NCBI RefSeq assembly: GCF_012641405.1 | Contig: NZ_JABAII010000005.1 | Coordinates: forward strand, 186,001 to 250,000 | Direction: 5' to 3' | From: Rhizobium sp. P40RR-XXII | GTDB taxonomy: Bacteria; Pseudomonadota; Alphaproteobacteria; Rhizobiales; Rhizobiaceae | DNA: 64,000 nt | Shown: piece by piece, positions 18,842 through 27,626 of the stretch | Position numbering within the stretch: position 1 is the first letter of the stretch | How the letters are laid out: every line of letters begins with the position of its first letter | Program-made: the position numbers and the translations under genes | Notes under the pieces: generated by a model | Seen by the model: only the letters and a program-made list of their open reading frames with translations | What the model was told of the DNA's origin: nothing | Database searches by the model: none

Positions 18842-18958
18842 CCTCTGGCGAGGTCGTCCGGCAGCGAGTTTCCGTGAAGGCCGAACCGAAATTACCGTTT
18901 GCGCTCCAACGCCGCAATGCTACATATCCGCTCCCTTTCGATAGCCACGACGAGCCGA

Positions 18959-20215
18959 ATGACTGAATCCGCCATCACCTGGAGCATTGCCGGCCTGACG
19001 GCCCTCGGTGTCGTTACGCGCCCGTTCCGCTGGCCAGAAGCGATCTGGGCGGTTCTCGGCGCGGCGGTTCTCCTCGCCTTCCGGCTGATCGGCCCGGCCG
19101 ACGTTTGGGCAGGTGTATCCAAAGGTTTCGATGTCTATCTGTTCCTGATCGGCATGATGCTTCTGTCGGAGCTGGCACGGCGCGAAGGGCTTTTCGACTG
19201 GGTTGCGGCGATCGCCACCTCGCATGCCAAGGGGTCGCCCCGCCGGCTGTTCGTCCTCGTCTATGTGGTTGGCGTCGTCGTCACGGTTTTCTTGTCGAAC
19301 GACGCCACTGCCGTGGTGCTCACGCCGGCCGTTTATGCCGCATGCCGGGCGGCACGGGTGAAGGATCCCATGCCTTACCTGCTGGTCTGCGCCTTCATCG
19401 CCAATGCCGCCAGCTTCGTGCTGCCGATCTCCAACCCGGCTAATCTCGTTATCTTTGCCGGTGGCGAAATGCCGCCTTTGTCGCGGTGGATGCAGACCTT
19501 CCTGCTGCCATCGATCGTCTCGATCATCGTGACCTTCGCCTGCCTCTACTGGACACAGAGGCGCGCGCTCATCGAAGACACGATCGCACGCGATGTCGCG
19601 GAACCCTCCCTTTCGCACGCAGCCCGGCTGGCCGGATGGGGGCTTGTGGTCACCGCTCTTGTGCTGATTGCCGCATCGGCCATGAGTTTCGACCTGGGAA
19701 TACCGACATTTGCCGCAGGCGTCATCACGACGGTCATTGTTCTCGCGCTTACGCGGCAAAGCCCGATCGAGACGATGCGCGGCATAAGCTGGAGCGTGTT
19801 GCCCCTGGTGGCAGGCCTTTTCGTGATCGTCGAAGCAGTCAATCATACCGGCCTGACCGCGCTTCTGTCCGAAAAGCTCGCATCGCTTGCCGCACAATCC
19901 CAGACGCAGGCAATCGGAGCCGCCGGTTTTTCGGTCGCGATCATCTCCAATCTCGTCAACAACCTGCCAGCCGGCCTTTTCGCCGGCAGCGCGGTGCAGG
20001 CGGCCCATGTTCCTGATTCCGTTGCCGGCGCAGTGTTGATCGGCGTCGATCTTGGTCCCAACCTTTCGGTAACCGGCTCGCTTGCCACCATCCTCTGGCT
20101 CGCCGCCCTTCGTCGGGAGGGGCTTCACATGGGCGCACTGGCCTTCTTGAAGATCGGTGCCATCGTCATGCTCCCGGCCCTGATCCTCTCGCTTGCAACG
20201 CTCGCACTGATCTGA
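18959..20215 (+). CDS. ArsB/NhaD superfamily (ion transporter) membrane protein
   Basis: About 418 residues with 11-12 membrane helices. The two inverted halves show the ion-transporter superfamily signatures: SNDATAVVLTPAV and ISNPANLVIF in the first half, NLVNNLPAGLFAG and GVDLGPNLSVTGSLATILWL in the second. These place it with ArsB-type arsenite carriers and related anion transporters. The start is uncertain: the ATG at 18959 has only a weak ribosome site and one at 18917 is possible. No arsR, arsC or arsH is nearby, so arsenite as substrate is only a guess from family. Confidence 0.82.
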   Translation: MTESAITWSIAGLTALGVVTRPFRWPEAIWAVLGAAVLLAFRLIGPADVWAGVSKGFDVYLFLIGMMLLSELARREGLFDWVAAIATSHAKGSPRRLFVLVYVVGVVVTVFLSNDATAVVLTPAVYAACRAARVKDPMPYLLVCAFIANAASFVLPISNPANLVIFAGGEMPPLSRWMQTFLLPSIVSIIVTFACLYWTQRRALIEDTIARDVAEPSLSHAARLAGWGLVVTALVLIAASAMSFDLGIPTFAAGVITTVIVLALTRQSPIETMRGISWSVLPLVAGLFVIVEAVNHTGLTALLSEKLASLAAQSQTQAIGAAGFSVAIISNLVNNLPAGLFAGSAVQAAHVPDSVAGAVLIGVDLGPNLSVTGSLATILWLAALRREGLHMGALAFLKIGAIVMLPALILSLATLALI

Positions 20216-20237
20216 CGGCAAACAACGAGTTTATAGA

Positions 20238-20247
20238 CGACCGGTCG
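20238..20247. promoter_or_regulatory. Candidate TetR operator, perfect palindrome CGACCGGTCG
   Basis: The 10-bp palindrome is set in TAGACGACCGGTCGATTA, 22 bases before the TetR start. It resembles the TAGAC/GGTC-type operators of NemR-like regulators. Autoregulation is inferred. Confidence 0.45.
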
Positions 20248-20268
20248 ATTATTTGTTACGCACCGCTC

Positions 20269-20871
20269 ATGGTGACAATGAAGAAATCAGAGCTCACTCG
20301 AAGCCATATTCTCGCAATCGGGCGGGAACTGGTGCTGCGCAAGGGGTTCGGAGGCGTCGGCTTGAAAGAGCTGCTTGAGCAAAGCGCCGTGCCGAAAGGG
20401 TCGTTCTATTATTATTTCGCATCGAAAGAAGCCTTCGGCTGCGCCCTGCTGAAGCAATATTGCTCCGACTATGCGGAGCGCCTCGATGCGCTTTTCGGCT
20501 GGAAGGGCAACGGCCGCCAACGTGTGATGCACTATTGGAACGCCTGGCTTTCCGATGGCAATAGCGCAAGCCTTGCCGAGCGGTGCCTGGTCGTGAAACT
20601 TGCCGCCGAAATTTCCGACCTCTCGGACAATATGCGCGTGATCCTTCTCGGCGGCGTCGAGGATCTCATTCATCGCCTAACCAAGACGATCACCGAGGGC
20701 CGCGAGGATGGCTCCATTTCGCCATCCTGCATCCCGGAAAAAACAGCCCGCTCGCTCTATAGTCTCTGGCTCGGGGCGGCGATCCTGGCGAAACTTGGCA
20801 GGGACAAGACGCCGCTCGACCAGGCCATGCTTGCCACTGAACAAGCCCTTACCGCACCCGGCGGCCTTTGA
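20269..20871 (+). CDS. TetR family transcriptional regulator
   Basis: A 200-residue regulator with the N-terminal TetR helix-turn-helix (ILAIGRELVLRKGFGGVGLKELLEQSAVPKGSFYYYFASKEAFG, about residues 14-57) and a C-terminal domain containing CLVVKLAAEISDLSDNMR, where the Cys could be redox- or electrophile-sensitive as in NemR relatives. The start is either the ATG at 20269 or that at 20278. The dehydrogenase gene begins about 40 bases after its stop on the same strand, so it is probably autoregulated with, and controls, that enzyme. Confidence 0.9.
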   Translation: MVTMKKSELTRSHILAIGRELVLRKGFGGVGLKELLEQSAVPKGSFYYYFASKEAFGCALLKQYCSDYAERLDALFGWKGNGRQRVMHYWNAWLSDGNSASLAERCLVVKLAAEISDLSDNMRVILLGGVEDLIHRLTKTITEGREDGSISPSCIPEKTARSLYSLWLGAAILAKLGRDKTPLDQAMLATEQALTAPGGL

Positions 20872-20912
20872 TCCACGACAGGACTAGCATGTCAACACGC
20901 AAGGAATACAAA

Positions 20913-21890
20913 ATGCGCAGTGCCATCCACGATGTCTTCGGCGACCCGGCAGACGTCCTTTATCTGGCCGACATGCCGCTGCCCGAACCCGCCGCGGGAG
21001 ACGTGCGCATTCGCACCATTCTCTCGCCGATCCATAATCACGACCTTTGGACAGTGCGCGGCGCCTATGGCTACAAACCTATACTGCCAGCGATCGGCGG
21101 CAGCGAGGCTGTCGGCTTCGTCGATGCCGTTGGCGCGGGCGTCGACAAGACGCTGATCGGCAAACGCGTCGTTGCGGCCGGCGTGCATGGCACCTGGGCC
21201 GAGCAATTCACGGCGCCGGCGGCCAGCCTCGTCCCCGTGCCCGACGCCATTACCGACGAGGCCGCGGCGCAGCTGATCGCCATGCCGTTCAGCGCCATCT
21301 CGCTGCTGGAATCCCTTAATGTCGAGCGCGGCGACTGGATCATCCAGAACGCCGCCAACGGCGCGGTCGGCAAGACGCTCGCCATGCTGGCCCGCAGCCG
21401 CGGCATCCATATGATCAATCTTGTTCGGCGCGACGGCGGCATTGACGAGCTGTCGGCATTCGGTATCGGCAACGCCGTGTCGACCGCTGCCTCCGAATGG
21501 AAGGCGAAAGTGCGTGCCATGATCGGCGATGCGCCGATCCGCGCCGCAGTGGACTCCGTCGGAGGCGTTGCGAGCAACGACCTTGCCGATCTGCTGGGTG
21601 AAAACGGTCTGCTGGTGTCCTTCGGCACTGCGGCCGGCAAGCCGATGCAGATCGCCTCGAGGGCTGTCATCTTCAAGCAGCTGACGATCAAGGGCTTCTG
21701 GGGCATCAAGGTCAGCGCCGCCATGTCGGCCGACGAGCGTCGGCGGCTCATCAGCGAACTGATCGCGCGGGTCGCGTCCGGCGAGGTCAAGCTGCCGGTG
21801 GAAGCCGCCTATGACATTACCGAAATCGCCCAGGCGGTGAAGTCTTCGCTGGCACCCGGCAAGGCCGGCAAGGTTCTGCTGAAGCTATAA
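20913..21890 (+). CDS. MDR-superfamily enoyl/quinone reductase-like dehydrogenase (MECR/Etr1-like)
   Basis: A 325-residue medium-chain dehydrogenase/reductase. The ATG at 20913 (MRSAIHDVFGDPADVL) is chosen because AAGGA lies 7 nt upstream; an ATG at 20889 is an alternative. The N-terminal catalytic half reads LSPIHNHDLWTVRGAYGYKP...GGSEAVG, without the Cys/His zinc ligands of alcohol dehydrogenases. The nucleotide-binding half has NAANGAVGKTLAMLARSRGIHMINLVRR, the pattern of NADPH-dependent 2-enoyl reductases. Together with the TetR regulator this suggests detoxification of electrophilic enones or quinones. Confidence 0.87.
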   Translation: MRSAIHDVFGDPADVLYLADMPLPEPAAGDVRIRTILSPIHNHDLWTVRGAYGYKPILPAIGGSEAVGFVDAVGAGVDKTLIGKRVVAAGVHGTWAEQFTAPAASLVPVPDAITDEAAAQLIAMPFSAISLLESLNVERGDWIIQNAANGAVGKTLAMLARSRGIHMINLVRRDGGIDELSAFGIGNAVSTAASEWKAKVRAMIGDAPIRAAVDSVGGVASNDLADLLGENGLLVSFGTAAGKPMQIASRAVIFKQLTIKGFWGIKVSAAMSADERRRLISELIARVASGEVKLPVEAAYDITEIAQAVKSSLAPGKAGKVLLKL

Positions 21891-21908
21891 TTCCCTGTGG
21901 CAGCGCTC

Positions 21909-21933
21909 GCCGCCTGCAGGCTCTGCGGGCGGC
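21909..21933 (+). terminator. Strong hairpin after the dehydrogenase gene
   Basis: An 11-bp stem (one T-G wobble) with a 3-nt loop lies 19 bases after the stop. There is no U-tract, so termination is likely but not certain. Confidence 0.5.
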
Positions 21934-22011
21934 ATAAGCTGACGTTGGCCCGCAATGGGATGTGGAAGCCGCCGGAGTGTTACGATCCCGCAAGAATCTG
22001 CAAACTGGCTC

Positions 22012-22042
22012 TTGTCCCTCTAGTAGCTAGAGGATGTAGCAA
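22012..22042 (+). promoter_or_regulatory. MerR-type (ZntR/CadR-like) promoter with overlong spacer
   Basis: TTGTCC (22012-22017) is a -35 box. CCTCTAG-TAG-CTAGAGG (22017-22033) is a perfect 7-bp inverted repeat filling the spacer. TAGCAA (22037-22042) gives a -10 at 19-bp spacing. This is the arrangement MerR-family metal sensors require. The P-ATPase starts 30 bases further on. No merR-like gene is in the window. Confidence 0.75.
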
Positions 22043-22072
22043 TGGTTCCGACAACGAAATCGGAACCGGAAG

Positions 22073-24385
22073 ATGACGTCGACAACACAACAGAGCCGCT
22101 ATCGTGTGGAGGGCATGGATTGCGCTTCCTGCGCCACGAAAATCGACACGGCCGTTCGCCGCCTGCAAGGCGTGGAGGACGTCTCCGTCTCGGTCACCGC
22201 AGGCACGATGACCGTCAGACATCAGGGCGATCCCGACCTGCTGCCGAGCATTGCAAAGCGCGTCTCAGGACTGGGCTACAAGGTTTTCCCGCTTCCGCAA
22301 AGCACCGTTCCCGCGCCGAAGGCGGCGGCGGATGATCACGCCTGCGGGTGCGGCCACGATCACGACCATACCGGACATGACCATGATCGCGGCGATCACG
22401 GACATGGTACAGCCAGCCATAAGCACGATCACGCAGGGCATAGCCACGCATCGGAAGGGGGGGAGGCCGCTGTGGCGGGCCTTCACGGTCACGATCGCGG
22501 CCCAACGGCCGGCCCCTGGTGGAAATCGGCCAAGGGCCGCCTGACCATCGCGACCGGCGTGGCTGTCGCCGCTGCCTGGGGGATCGGGAAGCTCGTCCCC
22601 GCGCTGGACGCCTGGATCTTTACCGCGGCCATGCTTGTGGGGTTATTGCCAATTGCCCGGCGTGCCTTCATGGCCGCAAGGGTCGGAACGCCGTTCTCGA
22701 TCGAAATGCTGATGACAATCGCGGCCATCGGCGCCGTTATCATCGGCGCCAGCGAAGAAGCCGCAGCCGTTGTCTTCCTGTTCCTGATCGGTGAACTGCT
22801 GGAAGGCGTTGCAGCCGGCAAGGCGCGCGCCAGCATTCAATCCCTGACGCGTCTTGTGCCCAAGACCGCGCAACTTGAAGAAAATGGCAAGACCCGCGAG
22901 GTCGAGGCCGAAAGCCTTGCCATTGGTGCCGTCATCCTGGTGCGCCCGGGCGACCGCATCCCGGCCGATGGCGTTATCCTCTCCGGCGAAAGCGCCATCG
23001 ACGAGGCGCCGGTGACCGGCGAAAGCACGCCGGTGCGCAAGAGCGCCGACGCGACCGTCTTTGCCGGCACCGTCAACGGCGATGCCGCGCTGCGCATCCG
23101 CGTAACAGCGGCGGCATCCGACAATACCATCGCCCGCATCGTCAAGCTGGTCGAGGAGGCGCAGGAATCGAAGGCGCCGACCGAGCGCTTCATCGATCGC
23201 TTCTCCCGCTATTACACGCCCGGCGTCGTCGTTGTCGGCGCGCTCGTCGCAATCGTCCCTCCCCTGTTTCTCGGCGGCGGCTGGGGCGAGTGGGTCTACA
23301 AGGGCCTTGCGATCCTGCTGATCGGCTGCCCCTGCGCCCTCGTCATCTCGACGCCGGCGGCGATTGCTGCTTCGCTCTCCTCGGGCGCCCGGCGCGGCCT
23401 GCTGCTGAAGGGCGGCGCCGTGCTCGAGAATATCGGCAAGGTCACCGCCGTCGCGTTCGACAAGACGGGGACGCTCACCGAAGGCAAGCCCAAGGTCACC
23501 GATATCGTCGGTCTCGGCATGAGCGATACGGAAGTGCTGCGACTGGCGGCAGCGCTCGAAACCGGTTCCAGCCATCCGCTCGCCCGCGCGATCCTCGACC
23601 GTGCGGTTGCAGCCGGAACGGATGTCCCCCAGGTCATCGATGCAAAAGCCATCGGCGGCAAGGGCGTAAGCGGAACGGTCGATGGTCTGGACGTATTCCT
23701 CGGATCGCCGCAGGCGGCAGCCGACAAAGTGTCTTTGACTTCAGAGCAATCGGCCCGGATCGCGGCGCTCAACGATGAAGGAAAGACCGTTTCCATTCTC
23801 GTTGCCAAAGGCGGTGCCGCCGGCCTGCTGGCCATCCGTGACGAACCGCGCGCCGATACGGCCGCCGGCCTCAAGGCGCTTGCCGATGCGGGCATCAAGA
23901 CGATCATGCTGACGGGTGACAACCAGCGCACGGCAGAGGCGATCGGCAAGACGCTTGACATCGAGGTTCGCGCGCAACTGTTGCCCGAAGACAAGCAGCG
24001 GATCGTCGGTGACCTGAAGCGACAAGGTTTCCGCGTTGCCAAGGTCGGCGACGGCATCAACGATGCGCCGGCCCTCGCAGCCGCCGATGTCGGGATTGCC
24101 ATGGGCGGCGGGACCGACGTTGCACTGGAAACGGCTGATGCCGCCGTGCTGCACGGCCGCGTCGGCGACGTTATCGAAATGATCGACCTTTCCAGGCGGA
24201 CGATGAGCAACATCGGCCAGAACATCACCATTGCGCTCGGCCTGAAGGGTCTCTTCCTCGTCACCACCATCATCGGCATCACCGGTCTCTGGCCGGCAAT
24301 CCTCGCCGATACGGGCGCCACGGTGCTGGTCACCATGAATGCGCTGCGCCTGCTCGCCGTCAGACCGCGCCGGGTCGCCGCCTAG
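22073..24385 (+). CDS. Heavy-metal-translocating P-type ATPase (Zn/Cd/Pb exporter, ZntA/CadA group)
   Basis: A 770-residue P1B-ATPase. An N-terminal HMA domain carries GMDCASC (residues 14-20). A His/Asp-rich linker (about 89-140, with many HDH and GHDH repeats) follows. Membrane helices surround the GCPCAL motif (Cys419, Cys421), the P-loop aspartate is in DKTGT (463-467), the HP motif in SSHPLA, and the hinge in GDGINDAP. CPC with a His-rich N-terminus is typical of Zn(II)/Cd(II)/Pb(II) exporters in the inner membrane. The MerR-type promoter just upstream supports metal induction. The start is the ATG at 22073 with GGAA upstream. Confidence 0.95.
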   Translation: MTSTTQQSRYRVEGMDCASCATKIDTAVRRLQGVEDVSVSVTAGTMTVRHQGDPDLLPSIAKRVSGLGYKVFPLPQSTVPAPKAAADDHACGCGHDHDHTGHDHDRGDHGHGTASHKHDHAGHSHASEGGEAAVAGLHGHDRGPTAGPWWKSAKGRLTIATGVAVAAAWGIGKLVPALDAWIFTAAMLVGLLPIARRAFMAARVGTPFSIEMLMTIAAIGAVIIGASEEAAAVVFLFLIGELLEGVAAGKARASIQSLTRLVPKTAQLEENGKTREVEAESLAIGAVILVRPGDRIPADGVILSGESAIDEAPVTGESTPVRKSADATVFAGTVNGDAALRIRVTAAASDNTIARIVKLVEEAQESKAPTERFIDRFSRYYTPGVVVVGALVAIVPPLFLGGGWGEWVYKGLAILLIGCPCALVISTPAAIAASLSSGARRGLLLKGGAVLENIGKVTAVAFDKTGTLTEGKPKVTDIVGLGMSDTEVLRLAAALETGSSHPLARAILDRAVAAGTDVPQVIDAKAIGGKGVSGTVDGLDVFLGSPQAAADKVSLTSEQSARIAALNDEGKTVSILVAKGGAAGLLAIRDEPRADTAAGLKALADAGIKTIMLTGDNQRTAEAIGKTLDIEVRAQLLPEDKQRIVGDLKRQGFRVAKVGDGINDAPALAAADVGIAMGGGTDVALETADAAVLHGRVGDVIEMIDLSRRTMSNIGQNITIALGLKGLFLVTTIIGITGLWPAILADTGATVLVTMNALRLLAVRPRRVAA

Positions 24386-24396
24386 GATATCTACGA

Positions 24397-24418
24397 GCGC
24401 CGATGAATATGTCGGCGC
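24397..24418 (+). terminator. Hairpin after the P-type ATPase gene
   Basis: GCGCCGA and TCGGCGC form a perfect 7-bp stem with an 8-nt loop, starting 12 bases after the stop and followed by CCGTCTTTG. Probable terminator with a weak T run. Confidence 0.5.
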
Positions 24419-24481
24419 CCGTCTTTGCTGCTGTTGGAAATGGTGCCAACAATCGCGCCACGCCTTGCCGGCGGATTCGGC

Positions 24482-24511
24482 GCTATTCGCCGATACCAGC
24501 TGGCGAATAGC
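24482..24511. terminator. Perfect 10-bp inverted repeat at the end of the organosulfur operon
   Basis: GCTATTCGCC and GGCGAATAGC pair perfectly around a 10-nt loop, 10 bases past the stop of the minus-strand monooxygenase gene. No U-tract on either strand. It may act as an mRNA 3' end for the convergent units. Confidence 0.45.
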
Positions 24512-24520
24512 TTATGGCCG

Positions 24521-25561
24521 TCAGGATACGGACCGCCGCAAGACCGTGGTTTCTTTCCAGCCGAGCTCCGGCGCGATTGCCGTCACGAAATCATGGAGGA
24601 TCTGCCGATATTCCTCATCGTGAAACTCGTAAGGCAGCTCCAGCCGGAATTCGCTGACATGGGGCAGGATCGGATCCTTACGCAAGCGTTCGAGGATTTC
24701 TTCGGACGACCCCACAAGATCGCGCGCGAACAGCGTGCGTCGCTCGCCCTGAGGTGAAAGCGTGCGCTCGTAGCGGCCGGCGGCATAGGCCGTATAGCGT
24801 TTGCGCGTGATCGCATCGGCGCTATCGAATGGCACGACGACCCGGCCGAGTGCTACCCGCCTCGTATCGCCGCCGGACGCGCGATAGGTTTCCAGTTGTC
24901 GCGACTGCGCGACGAAGAAATCGTCGGTCTGCTCACCCGTCGTGACATTGCCGATCAGCAGATTGAAACCGTTGCGACCGGCCCATTCGGCTGAGCGCAA
25001 GGAGCCGCCGCCATACCAGATGCGATCGATCAGGCCCTTCGCATAGGGCTGAAGGCGCGGACGCTGCGGCCCGAACGGCGTCTTGATGAGCGTATCGTCA
25101 TTGCCGACATAGGTCCCCCTCAGATTATCGGCAAAGCGCAGCACCCGCTGATGGGAGAAATCATGGCTCTCCCAATCGCCATCGAAAGCGAGCGGCCCGA
25201 TCAGATCGGCATGCAGCGGACGACCAGCGCTGAGGCCGATGTTCAATCGTCCGCGCGACAGCACATCCACGGTCGCCAAATCTTCGGCAAGCCGATAGGG
25301 GCTCTCATAGCCGATGGGTATGACGGCAGTGCCAAGCTCGATATGGCGCGTTCGCTGCGTCGCGGCCGCGAGAAAGGCGCTCGCCGAGGAAATACCGGGT
25401 TCAAGATGACGCTGCCGCACCCAGGCGCTGTTGAATCCCCTCTCTTCGCCATGTTCGAGCAGTTGCAGGGTCTGTTCCAGGCCGGCTAACGGATCTTCGT
25501 CCGGATAGTTGCCTGGCGTGAGAAAGCCGATGTGGCTGATCGATGCGGCTTTACGGCTCAT
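24521..25561 (-). CDS. LLM-class flavin-dependent monooxygenase (luciferase-like)
   Basis: A 346-residue TIM-barrel flavin monooxygenase. Family traits are GLEQTLQLLEHGEERGFNSAWVRQRH, the TQRTRHIELGTAVIPIGYESPYRLAEDLATVDVLSRGRLNIGLSAG block and WYGGGSLRSAEWAGRNGFNLLIGN. These enzymes use FMNH2 or F420H2 with oxygen; no reductase gene is adjacent, so reduced flavin must come from elsewhere. It is the last gene of the eight-gene minus-strand operon, 12 bases after a binding-protein gene. A role in oxidative C-S or C-N cleavage is inferred from context. Confidence 0.88.
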   Translation of the reverse strand: MSRKAASISHIGFLTPGNYPDEDPLAGLEQTLQLLEHGEERGFNSAWVRQRHLEPGISSASAFLAAATQRTRHIELGTAVIPIGYESPYRLAEDLATVDVLSRGRLNIGLSAGRPLHADLIGPLAFDGDWESHDFSHQRVLRFADNLRGTYVGNDDTLIKTPFGPQRPRLQPYAKGLIDRIWYGGGSLRSAEWAGRNGFNLLIGNVTTGEQTDDFFVAQSRQLETYRASGGDTRRVALGRVVVPFDSADAITRKRYTAYAAGRYERTLSPQGERRTLFARDLVGSSEEILERLRKDPILPHVSEFRLELPYEFHDEEYRQILHDFVTAIAPELGWKETTVLRRSVS

Positions 25562-25573
25562 GCGGCTGTCTCC

Positions 25574-26512
25574 TCAAAACTTCGGCAGGCCCGGCGGATT
25601 GGTTTCCGATTTCGGCAAGGCTTCTTCCGCAAGATGCCAGTGGTCGAGGATCTTGGCGTAGGTGCCGTCCTTGATCAGCCCGTTTGTCGCAAGCGTCAGC
25701 GCCACCGCCAGACCGCTGCCCTTGCGCGTGGTGATCGCGACATCCGAGCGATCCGGCCAGCCGGCGCTCAGCGTGCCGACGCGCTTGATGTTCTTGTCGC
25801 GCGCGGCGATGTAGACGAGCTGCGCGTGCGGCTGCACGATGACGTCGGCGCGATTGGACTGGAGGGCCAGAAGACTTGCCGCATCGTCGTCGTAATATTG
25901 CAGCTCGATCGGCTTCAGGCCGGCTTTGACGTCTTCGTCGCTCCATTGCAGCAAGATGCGCTCTTGGTTCGTGCCGGCGCCGACGATGATGCGCAGACCG
26001 GCGGCATCCTTTGGCTCGTTGATCCCAGTGATCTTGCCGTCGGTCTTGACGAAGAAATCGTGCAGGCCCTGCCGATAGGTGGAGAAATCGAACTTCTCCT
26101 TGCGCTGCTCCGTGACGCCGACGTTAGATATCACGGCATCATATTTGCCCGAGGTCAGCCCCAGCGGCCAGTCGATCCAGGCGACCGGGACGAGTTCGAG
26201 CTTGAGACCGAGCGCATCGGCAACGGCATAGGCGTAATCGGGATCGGCGCCGACCACAGTCCTCGCGTCCGTCGCATAGGTCGCAAGCGGCGGACCGCCC
26301 GGTGCGACCGCGACGGTGAAGGTGCCCGGCGTCACGAACTTCAAATCCTTCGGGATAGCGGCGATCACCGCCTCGTCCTTCGCTGCGTGGATGCGTCCGG
26401 GCTGTTCCGGGCTCAGATCGAAGTCTTCGGCAGCCATTGTCGGAGCAAGACCGGTCAAGGCAATTGCCACTGCGGCGGCAAACGTAGTTCTGAAAGTCGT
26501 GCGGATGGTCAC
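25574..26512 (-). CDS. Amino-acid-type ABC transporter substrate-binding protein (first of two paralogues)
   Basis: About 312 residues with a GTG start (26510-26512) followed by a signal peptide ending at PTMAAE. It is a family-3 binding protein: GTFTVAVAPGGPPLATYA, VVGADPDYAYAVADALGLKLELVPVAWIDWPLGLTSGKYDAVISNVGVTEQRKEKFDF. It is clearly paralogous to the neighbouring protein at 26590-27534 along its length, so the pair arose by duplication. The divergence of the C-terminal lobes suggests different ligands fed to one permease. Confidence 0.88.
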   Translation of the reverse strand: MTIRTTFRTTFAAAVAIALTGLAPTMAAEDFDLSPEQPGRIHAAKDEAVIAAIPKDLKFVTPGTFTVAVAPGGPPLATYATDARTVVGADPDYAYAVADALGLKLELVPVAWIDWPLGLTSGKYDAVISNVGVTEQRKEKFDFSTYRQGLHDFFVKTDGKITGINEPKDAAGLRIIVGAGTNQERILLQWSDEDVKAGLKPIELQYYDDDAASLLALQSNRADVIVQPHAQLVYIAARDKNIKRVGTLSAGWPDRSDVAITTRKGSGLAVALTLATNGLIKDGTYAKILDHWHLAEEALPKSETNPPGLPKF

Positions 26513-26589
26513 GGAACCTGTCTCTCCATTTGAGATGGATGGGAGCGGACCGGCGCGAGCCCCACTGACGCCGGTCCGCCCGACCAACA

Positions 26590-27534
26590 TTACGAACCGC
26601 TCTTCGGCAGGCCCGCAGGGTTGGTCTTGGATTGATCGATCCCTTCGGCCGTCAGGCTCCAGTGCTTCAGCACTTCGCCATACTTGCCATTCTTGATCAG
26701 ATCGTTGAGTGCGAGGGTAACGGCATCGGCAAGGCCGGCGCCCTTCTTAGTCGTCACGGCGATTTCGGCCGTCAGCGGCCAGCCGCCGGAGACGATGCCG
26801 ACAAGCTTCCTCGTGCCGTTGATGGAGGCGTTATACGCCTGCGTCGCATTCGGATTGAACTCGACATCGGCGCGGCCAGACTGTAGCGCGAGATCGGCGG
26901 CGGCGCGGTCGTCGTAGTACTGCACCTCGATCGGCTTCAGGCGCGCCGCCACGTTCTGGCGATCCCATTCGAGAATGATCTTCTCCTGGTTGGTGCCGGC
27001 GCCGGTGATCACCTTGAGGCCGGCGACATCCTTCGGCTCCTTGATCTCGGTGATCTTGCTGCCGGCCTTCACGTAAAAGCCGAGCACGTCCTTGCGATAG
27101 GTGGAGAAATCGAACTTCTCCTTGCGTTCTTCCGTGACCGTCACGTTGGAAATGACGGCGTCATACTTGCCGGAGGAGACGCCGAGCGGCCAGTCTTCCC
27201 AGGCAACCGGCACGAGATCGAGCTGCAGGCCGAGGGAATCGGCGAGCAACTGCGCAATATCCGGATCGGCACCCACGACGGTCTTGGCGTCGGTCGCATA
27301 GGTGGCGATCGGCGGATCCCAAGGGTTGATCGCCACCGTGAGTTTGCCTGAATTGACGAATTTAAAACCGGGAGCGATCGCCTTGATCGCTGCCTCGTCC
27401 TTCTCGGCGCGAACACGATTGGACGTATCCGGGCTCAGATTGAACTTTTCAGCCGCGCCTGCTGTCGTGCAGTTCATCGCTGCCGCCGTCAGAACGCCCG
27501 CAACGACATATTTCGCTCTCTCAATAAATGTCAT
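26590..27534 (-). CDS. Amino-acid-type ABC transporter substrate-binding protein (second paralogue)
   Basis: A 314-residue family-3 binding protein. The ATG at 27532-27534 (MTFIERAKYVV) is chosen because AAGGAG lies 7 nt upstream. The signal peptide ends at AGAAEK. The core matches its neighbour nearly block for block (TVAINPWDPPIATYATDAKTVVGADPDIAQLLADSLGL, EDWPLGVSSGKYDAVISNVTVTEERKEKFDFSTYR). A TATAAT-like box lies 20 bases upstream (27552-27557 on this strand), so an internal promoter is possible. Ligand probably an amino acid or derivative. Confidence 0.9.
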   Translation of the reverse strand: MTFIERAKYVVAGVLTAAAMNCTTAGAAEKFNLSPDTSNRVRAEKDEAAIKAIAPGFKFVNSGKLTVAINPWDPPIATYATDAKTVVGADPDIAQLLADSLGLQLDLVPVAWEDWPLGVSSGKYDAVISNVTVTEERKEKFDFSTYRKDVLGFYVKAGSKITEIKEPKDVAGLKVITGAGTNQEKIILEWDRQNVAARLKPIEVQYYDDRAAADLALQSGRADVEFNPNATQAYNASINGTRKLVGIVSGGWPLTAEIAVTTKKGAGLADAVTLALNDLIKNGKYGEVLKHWSLTAEGIDQSKTNPAGLPKSGS

Positions 27535-27626
27535 TTCCCGTCTCCTTTTCAATTATAGGTTGTTGATATTATTATCATTATCCGGACGCCTGCTGTGTCA
27601 GAGCGTCCAATGTCTACTTGCTGCTG

